From RYN-122 sp963761655 (GTDB lineage Bacteria; Actinomycetota; Actinomycetes; Mycobacteriales; SCTD01): DNA of 64,000 nucleotides. Below the pieces are notes generated by a model. The model ran no database searches, was not told the DNA's origin, and saw nothing but the letters and a program-made list of their open reading frames with translations. The translations under genes and the position numbers were made by a program. Of this stretch, positions 38,901-47,492 are shown in pieces. How positions within the stretch are numbered: the stretch's first letter is position 1; each line of letters begins with the position of its first letter. Location: assembly GCA_963761655.1 (NCBI GenBank), contig CAVXHI010000002.1, positions 1,140,568 to 1,204,567 of the forward strand, in the 5' to 3' direction.

Positions 38901-39841
38901 AGGTCGTCCCGGGGGTCGACGGCGCACCGCTCGGCCTCGGCCCGGGTGCGGGCCAGCAGTCCGCGGCCGCCGTCGGTCAGTCCGGCGTACCGGGCGACCT
39001 CCTCGGCCACCTCCGCCATCTCCTTGCCGCCCTTCAGGCACGCTTCCGCGTTGGCGCGGTCGACGTGGCGACCGTCGAGGGCGACCAGTCGCCGGGCAGC
39101 GTCGAGGACGTCGGCGGTGGGGGCATCGGCCCGGTCGGCGTAGCGGACGACGTTGGCGAGCACGACCGGAGCCCGGACCTCGGTGGCGAACCCGAGCGCC
39201 CGGGCGGCCCGGGCGGCGTCGCCCTGCGCCCGGTGGGACACGACCTCGACGACGGCGGCCTCCCGGCCGAGGACCTCGCGCCAGCGGTCGAGGTGCGTGC
39301 GGGCGACATCGGGGCGACGGGCGGCGAGCGCCCGGCCGAGCTCGGAGCCCGGTCCGAGCAGGACGGCGAGCGACCCGGCCTGCGCGGCGGCTCCGGCGTG
39401 CTCGGCGACGAGCTCGAGGCTCGTGACGGGGGTGCCGCGCTCCCCCGCGAGGTGGGTGGCCGAGACGAGACGGCACAGGGCGGCCCAGCCTCGGCCGTCC
39501 CGGGCGAGCAGCACCACCCGGGGCAGGGACAGCCCGTCGGGTCCGCGGTCGGTGAAGGCGCCGCCCCGGGCGGGGCTCTGCCGGGCCGGCCGGCCGCCTC
39601 GGGGCTCCTCGGGCGGGACCGTCGACCGGACCGCGAGGTCGACCCCGAACAGCGGGCGAAGGCCCGCCCGGGTGCAGGCCTGGGCGAACTTGACGGCGCC
39701 GTACAGGCCGTCGCGGTCGGTCAGGGCCAGGGCGTCCATGCCGTGCTCGGCCGCGCGCTCGACGAGCGCGCTCGGGTGGGAGGCCCCGTGGCGCAGCGAG
39801 TAGCCGGAGGCCACGTGCAGGTGGACGAAGGGGTCGGACAC
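35946..39841 (-). CDS. dnaE2: Error-prone DNA polymerase III alpha subunit DnaE2 (one frameshift)
   Basis: C-family polymerase for SOS mutagenesis. N-terminal PHP domain begins FVHLHVASGYSLRHGASHPS with a degenerate metal site. Polymerase core: RGSGAGSLITYLLGISDVDP, ERFLSPLRHQLPDIDLDVES (catalytic Asp pair), LDVLGIRMQSAM. One -1 break near 37888 (after FQIESP) and then MVRPFLEGRQGWRAVSYPHP, WGVVVFHEQVLQIVSTMTG, FCKAHAAAFALPTYQSAWLK. OB domain IFVTLDDSTGPLDATFFEDA and the C-terminus RKLWHSSSGSSG, the tail typical of DnaE2 rather than DnaE1. About 1,298 codons. GTG start at 39841. Confidence 0.95.
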
Positions 39842-39947
39842 AGCAGGGGCTCAGATCTCGGGTCGGGCGGCAGGGCCAGGGGTGGGAGCGGCGGCGGAGC
39901 AGAGGTGGGCGGCAGCGGGGGCGGAGGAGCGGCAGGGGTGGGACAGC

Positions 39948-40406
39948 TCAGCCCGAGGCCAGCAGCAGCTGTCCGGGCAGGCTGTCCTCGACGACCCGCA
40001 GGAAGGCCTCGGCGTCGCGCAGCAGGTCGTCCGCCTCCCGGCCGGAGACGGCGGGCAGCCCCGCTTCGGCCGCGGCCCGCTTGCGGGCCCCGGAGGCGAA
40101 GAAGGTGGCCCACTCCCCCAGCTCGGGCGCGACCTGGGTCAGCAGCACCCAGGCGCTGGTGGGACGCGACCGCCGGCCGGGCGGGGCCGGACGGGCCCGG
40201 CAGGCCAGGACCGCCGCGGCCGTCCGCAGCGCTGCGAGGTGGGCGAGCGCGTACCGCTCTGTGGGGTGGTGCTCCGGAGCGGCCGCCTCCTGCAGTCCTC
40301 GCCGGGCGAGCGCGAGCAGGGTGGAGACCGGAAGCGCAGAGGTGCGGACGGCCGGGCGCGGATCCGCGGCCGAGAGGGTGGCCGCACGGGGATGGGCGGC
40401 GGACAT
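39948..40406 (-). CDS. SAV_6107-type HEPN domain protein
   Basis: 152 residues from ATG 40406: VSTLLALARRGLQEAAAPEH, HPTERYALAHLAALRTAAAV, LACRARPAPPGRR, SAWVLLTQVAPELGEWATFF, ASGARKRAAAEAGL, READDLLRDAEAFLRVVEDS. All-helical, matching the small HEPN family found beside dinB/dnaE2 genes in actinobacteria; function unknown. The usual HEPN R-x4-6-H RNase motif is not obvious. It lies between DUF6504 and dnaE2 under the LexA box, which points to a part in DNA damage tolerance. Confidence 0.85.
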   Translation of the reverse strand: MSAAHPRAATLSAADPRPAVRTSALPVSTLLALARRGLQEAAAPEHHPTERYALAHLAALRTAAAVLACRARPAPPGRRSRPTSAWVLLTQVAPELGEWATFFASGARKRAAAEAGLPAVSGREADDLLRDAEAFLRVVEDSLPGQLLLASG

Positions 40407-40420
40407 CGTGGTCACGGCGC

Positions 40421-40788
40421 TCAGTCCAGGACCCGGGCGAGGGACCAGGCGTCGGCCGACCCGTCGACACAGAGGTCGAAGACCCCGGTGCCGGCGTAGC
40501 GGCCCTGTCCGGCCTCCACCCGGAACCAGGTCCGCTCTCGGTCGTCGATGGTGGTGATGCCGAGTGGGTGCAGGGCTGCCAGGGCGGCGGCAGGGCTGCT
40601 CGCGCAAGGAGTGCCGGAGGACTCCCCGGTGGGAGCGCGGCGACGGCGGCGCCCTGCCACCAGCTGCCGGACTCGGTCCAGCGGGCCAGGATCTCGCGGA
40701 CGACGTAGAGCCGGCCGCGCCAGAGGAACTGCTCGGGCTCGTCGTCGCGCTTGCGGACCTCGACGGGATCGGCGTGCAGGCGGGTCAT
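40421..40788 (-). CDS. DUF6504 family protein (one frameshift)
   Basis: About 120 residues from ATG 40788, preceded by GGGAGGA. MTRLHADPVEVRKRDDEPEQ, then FLWRGRLYVVREILARWTES and GSWWQGAA; after a break near 40620 it resumes ITTIDDRERTWFRVEAGQ and GVFDLCVDGSADAWSLARVL. The pattern of a WRGR(L/R)Y strand and a paired Trp/Tyr tail is that of DUF6504, found with Y-family polymerases in actinobacteria. First gene after the LexA box, about 215 bases from it. Confidence 0.82.
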
Positions 40789-41000
40789 GGGTCCTCCCTC
40801 GGTGCGGGCGGGCAGCGAGCGCTGTCCGCGGGGCGCCGGGGGAAGACGGCTGTGGCGGGCCCACCGGCCCGACCGGGGCGCTTCCCCACGCCACGGCCGG
40901 ACCGGTGGACCCCGCCCGGCGGCGGTGCGAGAGGGTCGAGGTCCGCACGCACCACCGAGCGGGGGTCCGCCCTCGGAGAGACCCGCGACGGCCTCTCCGC

Positions 41001-41028
41001 TGTTGTTCGAACAGGTGTTCGAACAACA
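41001..41028. promoter_or_regulatory. Perfect LexA (SOS) box
   Basis: TGTTGTTCGAAC (41001-41012) and GTTCGAACAACA (41017-41028) are perfect inverted repeats around AGGT. The centre TCGAAC-N4-GTTCGA is the full actinobacterial LexA operator; 12-bp arms are longer than usual. It lies upstream of the minus-strand DUF6504-HEPN-dnaE2-methyltransferase-dinB run, so all should be induced on DNA damage. The next plus-strand gene (efeU) is about 390 bases away and has its own promoter. Confidence 0.9.
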
Positions 41029-41045
41029 GGGACAGTAGACCGTGC

Positions 41046-41240
41046 CACCGACAGAACCGTCAACCGTCGACCTCGGGTCGAGACCGGGCCGGGCGGACCC
41101 GGGAACGGACCAGCGAACGGACCTGGGACACGGGCGGAGACCCGGCGAGAGACCAAACGCAGACCTGCGCGAGACCAGTCCGGAACCAGGCGCGAGACCA
41201 GGCCCGGACCCAGGCCGAGACCGGCCTTCCCGCGGCAGGT
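41046..41240. other. GAGACC-rich intergenic stretch without a gene
   Basis: Between the LexA box and the efe promoter the plus strand is rich in GAGACC/GGACC words (e.g. 41081, 41199, 41216) with irregular spacing and a strong purine/cytosine bias. Frames run open only because of this composition and show no codon pattern or known motif. I see no gene here. Confidence 0.4.
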
Positions 41241-41333
41241 CCTGCCCTCCCGGACGCCGCCCCCTCCGCCCGGTCCCGGTTCGTCCCGGAGCGCCCGACC
41301 TCGCCTTGTGACCTGCACCACAAGAACCCTGCG

Positions 41334-41389
41334 TTGACGCCCTCCGGCCGCCACCCGTACGCTCCCTCCTGAAGTGAGGTTGCCCTAAC
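41334..41389 (+). promoter_or_regulatory. efeUOB promoter with DtxR/IdeR-like iron box
   Basis: -35 TTGACG (41334-41339), 18-base spacer, -10 TACGCT (41358-41363). The predicted start point is overlapped by AGGTTGCCCTAAC (41377-41389), which matches the core of the DtxR/IdeR consensus AGGTTAGCCTAACC at most positions. Iron-loaded repressor bound here would block efeU transcription. Confidence 0.7.
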
Positions 41390-41421
41390 AAGAACCTCTC
41401 CCCCTACGCCCGGAGGCTCCC

Positions 41422-42261
41422 GTGCTCGGCACCTACCTGATCGGGCTGCGCGAGGGCCTCGAGGCCGCCCTGGTCGTCAGCATCCTGGTGGCCTACCTGG
41501 TCAAGACCGGTCGCCGCGACGCGCTCGCGCCCGTCTGGGCAGGTGTCGCCGTCGCCGTCGGGCTGAGCGCAGGGTTCGGCGCGCTGCTCACCTTCACCAG
41601 CGCGCAGCTGTCCTTCACGGCCCAGGAGGTGCTCGGCGGCAGCCTGTCGATCGTCGCCGTCGCGTTCGTGACCTGGATGATCTTCTGGATGCGCCGCACG
41701 GCCCGGTCCCTCAAGGGCGAGCTCGAGGGACGGATCCAGTCCGCCCTGGTCGGCGGCGGGGTCACCCTTGCCGTCGTGGCCTTCTTCTCGGTCGGCCGCG
41801 AGGGGCTGGAGACGGCCCTGTTCCTGTGGGCGGCGGCGCAGTCCAGCGCCGGCACCCGGCCCCTGCTGGGCGCCACGCTCGGCCTGCTCACCGCCGTCGT
41901 GCTGGCCTACCTGCTGTACCGGCGGTCGGTGAAGCTCGATCTCGGCAAGTTCTTCCAGACCACGGGCGCCCTGCTCATCGTGGTGGCCGCCGGGGTGCTG
42001 TCCTACGGCATCCACGACCTGCAGGAGGCCGGCGTCCTGCCCGGCCTGACCAGCCTGGCGTTCGACGTGAGTGCGCAGGTCCCGCCGAGCAGCTGGTACG
42101 GCACCGTGCTCAAGGGGACCCTCAACTTCACCCCGGCCACCACCTGGCTGCAGGCCGTGGCCTGGGTGGCGTACGTGACGCCGGTGGCCGTCCTCTACTT
42201 CCGCCCGCAGCGGTCGACAGCCCCTGCTGTCACCCGCACCGCACAGCCGACGAGCGTCTGA
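41422..42261 (+). CDS. efeU: Ferrous/ferric iron permease EfeU (Ftr1 family)
   Basis: 279-residue, seven-helix iron channel. Two REGLE iron-binding motifs: GLREGLEAALVVSILVAYL and VGREGLETALFLWAAAQS, in symmetric helices; DLGKFFQTTGALLIVVAAGV follows. GTG 41422 follows GGAGG. First gene of efeUOB, 11 bases before efeO. It takes iron delivered by EfeO and EfeB at acidic or low-iron conditions. Confidence 0.95.
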   Translation: MLGTYLIGLREGLEAALVVSILVAYLVKTGRRDALAPVWAGVAVAVGLSAGFGALLTFTSAQLSFTAQEVLGGSLSIVAVAFVTWMIFWMRRTARSLKGELEGRIQSALVGGGVTLAVVAFFSVGREGLETALFLWAAAQSSAGTRPLLGATLGLLTAVVLAYLLYRRSVKLDLGKFFQTTGALLIVVAAGVLSYGIHDLQEAGVLPGLTSLAFDVSAQVPPSSWYGTVLKGTLNFTPATTWLQAVAWVAYVTPVAVLYFRPQRSTAPAVTRTAQPTSV

Positions 42262-42272
42262 GCCGTCGGACG

Positions 42273-43388
42273 ATGCGCCACCCTGCCGCTCTGCGCCTCG
42301 GCGCGCCCCTCGCCGTCGTCCTGCTCCTCACCGCCTGCGGGACCGGCGGGCAGGCCACCCCGGACACGAGCGTCGTCCAGGTCAAGGCCGGCGACGACAG
42401 CTGCGACCTCGACCGGACCGAGCTCGCGGCGGGCACCCACGTCTTCCGGATCGTCAACACGGGGAGCCGGACCACCGAGCTCTACGTCTACGACGGGTCC
42501 CGCATCGTGACGGAGAAGGAGGACATCGCCCCCGGTCTGGACTACGACCTCACCACCGAGCTGGCCGCCGGCGCCTACGAGGTCGCCTGCAAGCCCGGCG
42601 GCACCGGCGACGGCATCCGCGCCCCCCTCACGGTCACCGGCGTTGACGGCGCCCCCTCCGACGACCCGGCTGCCCAGAAGGCCGTCGCCGAGTACCGCAC
42701 GTACGTGACGGCCCAAGTCGACGCCCTCGTTCCCCTCGTCAAGGGTTTCGCTGCGGCGGTGGAGGCGGGCGACGTCGCGAAGGCCAAGGCCCTCTACGCC
42801 CCGAGCCGCCTGCCCTGGGAGTCGATCGAGCCGGTCGCGGAGAGCTTCGGCGACCTCGACCCGAGGATCGACGCCCGCGAGGCCGACCTCGAGCCCGGCG
42901 AGTCCTGGACCGGGTGGCACCGGATCGAGAAGGCCCTGTGGACCACCGGCAGCACGGCCGGTCTCGCCCCGGTCGCCCAGCAGCTGGTCGCGGACGTCAC
43001 CGAGCTGCAGCGGCGCATCCCCGAGGCCGTCCTCACCCCCACCTCGATCGGCAACGGCGCCAAGGAGCTCCTCGACGAGGTCGCCACCGGCAAGATCACC
43101 GGCGAGGAGGAGGCGTTCTCGCACACCGACCTGGTCGACGTCGAGGGCAACGTCGCAGGAGCGGAGAAGGCCTACGACGTGCTGCGGCCGCTGGTCCGCG
43201 ACACCGCCCTGATCGCCGAGCTCGACCGCGCCTTTGCCGGACTGGACACCGCCCTGGCCGTCCACCGTCGCGGCTCCGGCTACGTCTCCTACGACACGGT
43301 CGACGCCGCCGCCCGGCGCGCCCTCGCCCAGGCCGTGGACGCCCTCGGCGAGCCGCTCTCGCGCCTGACCGCGGCCGCGAGCGCATGA
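42273..43388 (+). CDS. efeO: EfeO, periplasmic cupredoxin/M75 iron-uptake lipoprotein
   Basis: 371 residues. Lipoprotein signal APLAVVLLLTACGTGG (lipobox LTAC), a cupredoxin domain (DDSCDLDRTELAAGTHVFRI, NTGSRTTELYVYDG, AAGAYEVACKPG), then an M75 peptidase-like helical domain with SWTGWHRIEKALW (H-x-x-E metal site), EELLDEVATGKITGEEEAFS-type region and SHTDLVDVEGNVAGAEKAYD. It binds iron outside the membrane. The stop overlaps the efeB ATG. Confidence 0.94.
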   Translation: MRHPAALRLGAPLAVVLLLTACGTGGQATPDTSVVQVKAGDDSCDLDRTELAAGTHVFRIVNTGSRTTELYVYDGSRIVTEKEDIAPGLDYDLTTELAAGAYEVACKPGGTGDGIRAPLTVTGVDGAPSDDPAAQKAVAEYRTYVTAQVDALVPLVKGFAAAVEAGDVAKAKALYAPSRLPWESIEPVAESFGDLDPRIDAREADLEPGESWTGWHRIEKALWTTGSTAGLAPVAQQLVADVTELQRRIPEAVLTPTSIGNGAKELLDEVATGKITGEEEAFSHTDLVDVEGNVAGAEKAYDVLRPLVRDTALIAELDRAFAGLDTALAVHRRGSGYVSYDTVDAAARRALAQAVDALGEPLSRLTAAASA

Positions 43389-44588
43389 CCGTCTCCCGCC
43401 GGAGCCTGCTCGCCGGTGTCCTCGGCGCCGGAGCCGCCGGCGTGGCGGCTCCGCTGCTGGTCCGCGCCGAGGCCTCGGGCCCGGCCGACCCCGTCGTGCC
43501 CTTCCACGGCGCGCACCAGGCCGGCATCACGACGTCGGTGCAGAGCCACCTGCACTTCGCCGCCTTCGACGTCACCGCGCCGGACCGGGCCGGCCTCCTG
43601 CGCCTGCTGCAGACGTGGACCGCGGCGGCCGCGCTGCTCACCCGCGGCAAGGACCTCGGCGTCGACGACGGACCGCTGGCCCCGCCCCGCGACACCGGCG
43701 AGGCCGTCGGTCACGACGCCGCCCGCCTCACCCTCACGTTCGGCTTCGGACCGTCGCTGTTCGACGACCGCTTCGGCCTGACCGACCGGCGTCCCGCGGC
43801 CCTGGCCGACCTGCCGCGCTTCGCCGGCGACGCCCTGGACCCCGACCGCAGCGGCGGCGACCTGTGCATCCAGGCCTGCGCCGACGACCCCCAGGTCGCC
43901 GTCCACGCCATCCGCAACCTGACCCGCCTGGCCGCCGGGAGCGCGGCGATCCGGTGGGCACAGCTCGGCTTCGGCAAGGCGTCCAGCACGAGCGCGACGG
44001 CGCAGACGCCGCGCAACCTGTTCGGCTTCAAGGACGGCACCGCCAACGTCACCGCCGACGACCGGCCGGGCCTGGACGACCACGTCTGGGCCACCGCGGC
44101 CGACGACGGGAACGCCGCGGCCGCCTGGATGGCCGGCGGCAGCTACCTCGTCGCCCGGCGGATCCAGATGCACATCGAGACCTGGGACCGCACCAGCCTG
44201 CAGGAGCAGGAGCAGGTGACCGGACGGACCAAGGCCTCGGGCGCCCCGCTCGGGATCACCGCACGAGCACGGCGAGGTTGACCCGGCGGCCCTGCCGGCG
44301 ACCAGCCACGTCGCTCTGGCGCACCCCAGCGCCCACGACGGCGCCCGGATGCTGCGCCGGGGCTACAGCTACGTCGACGGCGCCGACGGGCTGGGCCATC
44401 TGGACGCCGGGCTGTTCTTCCTGGCCTACCAGCGCGACCCGCGCACCGCGTTCGTCTCCGTGCAGAACGCCCTCGCCCGGTCCGATGCCATGAACGAGTA
44501 CGTGAAGCACGTCGGGTCGGCGCTGTTCGCCGTCCCCCCGGGGGTTCGCCGGCCCGGCGACGTGCTCGGAGCGGCCCTGTTCGCCTGA
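43385..44588 (+). CDS. efeB: EfeB, Tat-exported DyP-type heme peroxidase (one frameshift)
   Basis: Twin-arginine signal TVSRRSLLAGVLGAGAAG. DyP fold: QAGITTSVQSHLHFAAFDV, LTFGFGPSLFDDRFGL, DLCIQACADDPQVAVHAIRN, and the family signature NLFGFKDGTANV (GxxDG, catalytic Asp); MAGGSYLVARRIQMHIETWD. A break near 44262 separates it from the C-terminus LAHPSAHDGARMLRRGYSYV (proximal heme region), FLAYQRDPRTAFVSVQNAL. About 400 residues. It oxidises iron or strips it from heme for EfeU. Confidence 0.94.
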
Positions 44589-44595
44589 CCGACCG

Positions 44596-44646
44596 CCGTC
44601 CTACCAGTGCACCCGTCCTACCAGGGCACTCGTCCTACCAGTGCAC
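44596..44646. repeat. Three 17-bp tandem repeats over the convergent gene ends
   Basis: CCGTCCTACCAGTGCAC occurs at 44596-44612, 44613-44629 (G for T in position 13) and 44630-44646 (T in position 1). It fills the gap between the efeB stop and the minus-strand reductase gene and includes that gene's stop codon (44637-44635) and last two codons. No hairpin terminator is visible here. Confidence 0.9.
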
Positions 44647-46635
44647 TCCGGGCAGCAGCCGCACCATGGCCGCGGCGCCCCGGGACAGCGCCTCGGGAGC
44701 GGCCTCGGACGGCTTGCGGTCGCTGCCCCCGGCGGCCACCGAGTCCGGGAAGACGTGGTAGGCGGTGTGCAGCAGGGCGTCGACCAGCTTGGGCGCGAGC
44801 GCGTGCGCGACGGCTCCGGTGGTGCCGAGCTTGGTGCCGATGTGCTTGGGCTGCTCCTCGAGCGCCCGCACCACCATGTCGGCCGCCTGGGTGGGCGACA
44901 GGGTCGGGAAGGCGTCGTAGATCTTGGTGGGGGCGATCATCGGGGTCCGCACCAGCGGCATGTGGATCGTCGTGAACGAGACGCCGTCGGTGACCAGCTC
45001 CGAGCTCACCACCCGGCTGAAGGCATCCAGCGCAGCCTTGGACGCGACGTAGGCGGAGAACCGCGGCGGCCCGGTCTGGACCCCGATCGAGCTGATGTTG
45101 ACGACGTGCCCGAACCGCCGCTCGGTCATCGAGGGCAGCAGCGCCAGCACGAGCCGGACCGGGCCGTAGTAGTTCAGCTGCATGGTGCGCTCGAAGTCGT
45201 GGAACCGGTCGTAGGACAGCTTGATCGAGCGCCTGATCGACCGGCCGGCGTTGTTGACCAGCATGTCGACGGAGCCGTGGTCGCCGAGCATCTGCTTGAC
45301 GCAGGCATCGATGGAGTCGGCGTCGGTGAGGTCGACCGAGTAGACGTCGGCGGCTCCTCCGGCGGCCACGATCTCGTCGCGGACGGCCTCGAGCTCGGCG
45401 ATCCTGCGGGCCAGCAGCAGCGGCACCCCGCCCTTGCGGGCCACGGCCAGGGCCACCTCCCGGCCGATGCCCGAGGAGGCCCCGGTGACGGCGACCGTGC
45501 GCCCGGCCAGCATGCCGCCGGGGGTGCGGCGTCGGGCCTTGAGCGGGTCGAGGTGCTGGCTCCAGTGGTGCCACAGGACCTTCGCGTACGTGTCGAGCTC
45601 GGGCGGCTCGCCGACCCCGAGTCGGGCCAGCTCGGCGTAGGTGGCCGTGGCGTCGAAGACCGGCGCGAAGGTCAGGTGCGGCACCACCTCGGGCGGAACG
45701 CCGATGCGGGTGAGGAACAGGTCGCGGGCGGCCAGGACCCCGGGCAGTCGGGACACCAGCGACAGCCCGAAGGAGACGGGGGCGAACAGCTGGCGCGGCA
45801 GGCCGAGCACCACCTGGGGGGCGCCGGCGGCGGCGGCCAGGGCGTTGTAGACGTCCAGCAGCTTCTGCGGCCGGGGGTGCACCAGGTGGAAGGCCCGGCC
45901 GTCGAGCCCTTCCGCGTGCAGCAGCGCGTCCATGCCGTCGACCACGGCGTCGACCGGGATGACGTTCGTCGCTCCGAGGTCCGGGCCGACGAGCGGCAGT
46001 GCGCCGGCGCCGGGCAGGTCGCCCAGCCCGGCGAGTGCCTTCATGAGGTAGTAGGGCCCGTCGATCTTGTCGATGTCACCGGTGCGGGAGTCGCCGACCA
46101 CCACGGCCGGCCGGTAGACCCGCCAGGGCACGGTCGACTCCTGGCGGACGATCCGCTCCGCCTCGAACTTGGTGGCGTGGTAGGGCGAGGGCAGGTGCTG
46201 CCCTTCGTCGAACATGGCCTCGGTGAAGCGGCCACGGTGCTCCCCGGCCACCGCCACCGAGCTCACGTGGTGCAGGCGACCGGCACCGAGCGCGTTCGCG
46301 AGGTCGACCACCCGCCGGGTTCCGGCGACGTTGGTCTCCCGGTTCAGCTCGTCGCTGGCGGTCATGTCGTAGAGGGCGGCGAGGTGCACCACGTGGTCGA
46401 CCCCGACCAGGCCGGCCCGGTCGGCGTCGCCGAGCCCGAGGCCGTCGGCGGACAGGTCGCCGACGACCGCCCGCAGACGCTCCCCGCCCGGCAGGCGCTC
46501 GGCCAGGGCCCGCAGGCGCTCGCGCGAGGAGGCGCGGACCAGTACGGCCACGTCGGCGTCCGGGCGGCGCAGCAGGCGCTCCAGCAGGTGCCGACCGAGG
46601 AAGCCGGTGCCGCCGGTGACGAGGTAGGTGGTCAT
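44635..46635 (-). CDS. Fatty acyl-CoA reductase / short-chain dehydrogenase fusion
   Basis: 666 residues in two Rossmann halves. N-terminal extended SDR (residues 1-370): TYLVTGGTGFLGRHLLERLL, VVHLAALYDMTASDELNRET, SVAVAGEHRGRF, SPYHATKFEAERIV (Y-x-x-x-K). C-terminal classical SDR: RTVAVTGASSGIGREVALAV, MLVNNAGRSIRRSI, VNISSIGVQTGPPRFSAYVA with YVASK. This is the layout of bacterial fatty acyl reductases (Marinobacter FAR, mycobacterial AcrA1-like proteins) that reduce acyl-CoA to aldehyde and then alcohol, for wax-ester or lipid synthesis. The domain order is clear; the substrate is inferred. Confidence 0.85.
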   Translation of the reverse strand: MTTYLVTGGTGFLGRHLLERLLRRPDADVAVLVRASSRERLRALAERLPGGERLRAVVGDLSADGLGLGDADRAGLVGVDHVVHLAALYDMTASDELNRETNVAGTRRVVDLANALGAGRLHHVSSVAVAGEHRGRFTEAMFDEGQHLPSPYHATKFEAERIVRQESTVPWRVYRPAVVVGDSRTGDIDKIDGPYYLMKALAGLGDLPGAGALPLVGPDLGATNVIPVDAVVDGMDALLHAEGLDGRAFHLVHPRPQKLLDVYNALAAAAGAPQVVLGLPRQLFAPVSFGLSLVSRLPGVLAARDLFLTRIGVPPEVVPHLTFAPVFDATATYAELARLGVGEPPELDTYAKVLWHHWSQHLDPLKARRRTPGGMLAGRTVAVTGASSGIGREVALAVARKGGVPLLLARRIAELEAVRDEIVAAGGAADVYSVDLTDADSIDACVKQMLGDHGSVDMLVNNAGRSIRRSIKLSYDRFHDFERTMQLNYYGPVRLVLALLPSMTERRFGHVVNISSIGVQTGPPRFSAYVASKAALDAFSRVVSSELVTDGVSFTTIHMPLVRTPMIAPTKIYDAFPTLSPTQAADMVVRALEEQPKHIGTKLGTTGAVAHALAPKLVDALLHTAYHVFPDSVAAGGSDRKPSEAAPEALSRGAAAMVRLLPGVHW

Positions 46636-46648
46636 GCCCCGGAGCCTG

Positions 46649-47492
46649 TCAGACTCCGGGTGTCCCCGTCTCGTCGTCCGGATGCCGGTGCGGTACCTGC
46701 GGCGCCCCGACGGCGGACTCCCGCCCGGGCAGGGCCACCCGGTACAGGCACGCGTCGCAGTTCATCCGCAGATCACCGTGCAGGGCCTCCTCGTACCGAC
46801 CGAGCAGCAGCCGGGCCAGTCCGTCCGAGACGCCGAGGGGCTCGCTCACGACGACGTCGACATCGACGGTCGCGGCCTGGGTCACCACCAGCCTCGGCAG
46901 GTACCCGGGGCCGAGGAAGTAACGGGCCAGCGACACCCGCCGGGCGCCGAGCCGGCGCAGCCGGTCGAGCACCTCGGGAACGGTCGGGCCGGTGGTCGAG
47001 GCGAACGCGATGTCGACGCTGGGCCAGGGGCGGCCCTCCCACAGCAACCGGGCCGTCGCAGCGATCTGCGCGTTGGCGTCCGGGTCGAGGGCGCCCCCGG
47101 CGACGAGCACGACGGGATCCTCCGGCGAGGCGCCGGCCTCGACGAGCCGCCGCGCCAGCACGTCGACGAGCACCGGGTGCGGCCCGAGCGGACGTCCGTA
47201 CCGCAACCGCAGCCCGGGATGGTCGAGCCGGCCGGCCTGCACGGAGGCGGCGACGTCGGTCTTGCTGTGCGACGCCGGGGTCAGCAGCAGCGGCACGACG
47301 GCGATGTCGTCGGCCCCCTCCGCGACGAGGGCGGCGAGCGCGCGACGCACCGACGGCGAGGCGTTGTCGACGTACGCGGCGCGGGTGACCAGCCCGGGGC
47401 GCAGGGCGGCGGCGCGCTCCAGCAGCCCCTCGACCACCGCCTGCGACGCCGGGTCGCGGACTGCCGTGGGCGACCCCGAGCAGCACCGTCAC
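46649..47492 (-). CDS. Sirohydrochlorin ferrochelatase-like (CbiX/SirB) protein (one frameshift)
   Basis: Inserts iron into sirohydrochlorin for siroheme, the cofactor of sulfite reductase. GTG 47492 overlaps the siroheme synthase stop (GTGA). VTVLLGVAHGS, a break near 47462, then EGLLERAAALRPGLVTRAAY, DNASPSVRRALAALVAEGAD, VVPLLLTPASHSKTDVAAS (metal-site His), VARYFLGPGYLP-like segment, and C-terminal NCDACLYRVALPG, a cysteine pair typical of actinobacterial members. Two chelatase half-domains are present, ~280 residues. Confidence 0.88.

Noticed and set aside
41046..41240. Gene or regulatory RNA in the GAGACC-rich gap
   Set aside because: No start/ribosome site pair, no codon structure and no stable hairpin; composition bias alone explains the open frames.
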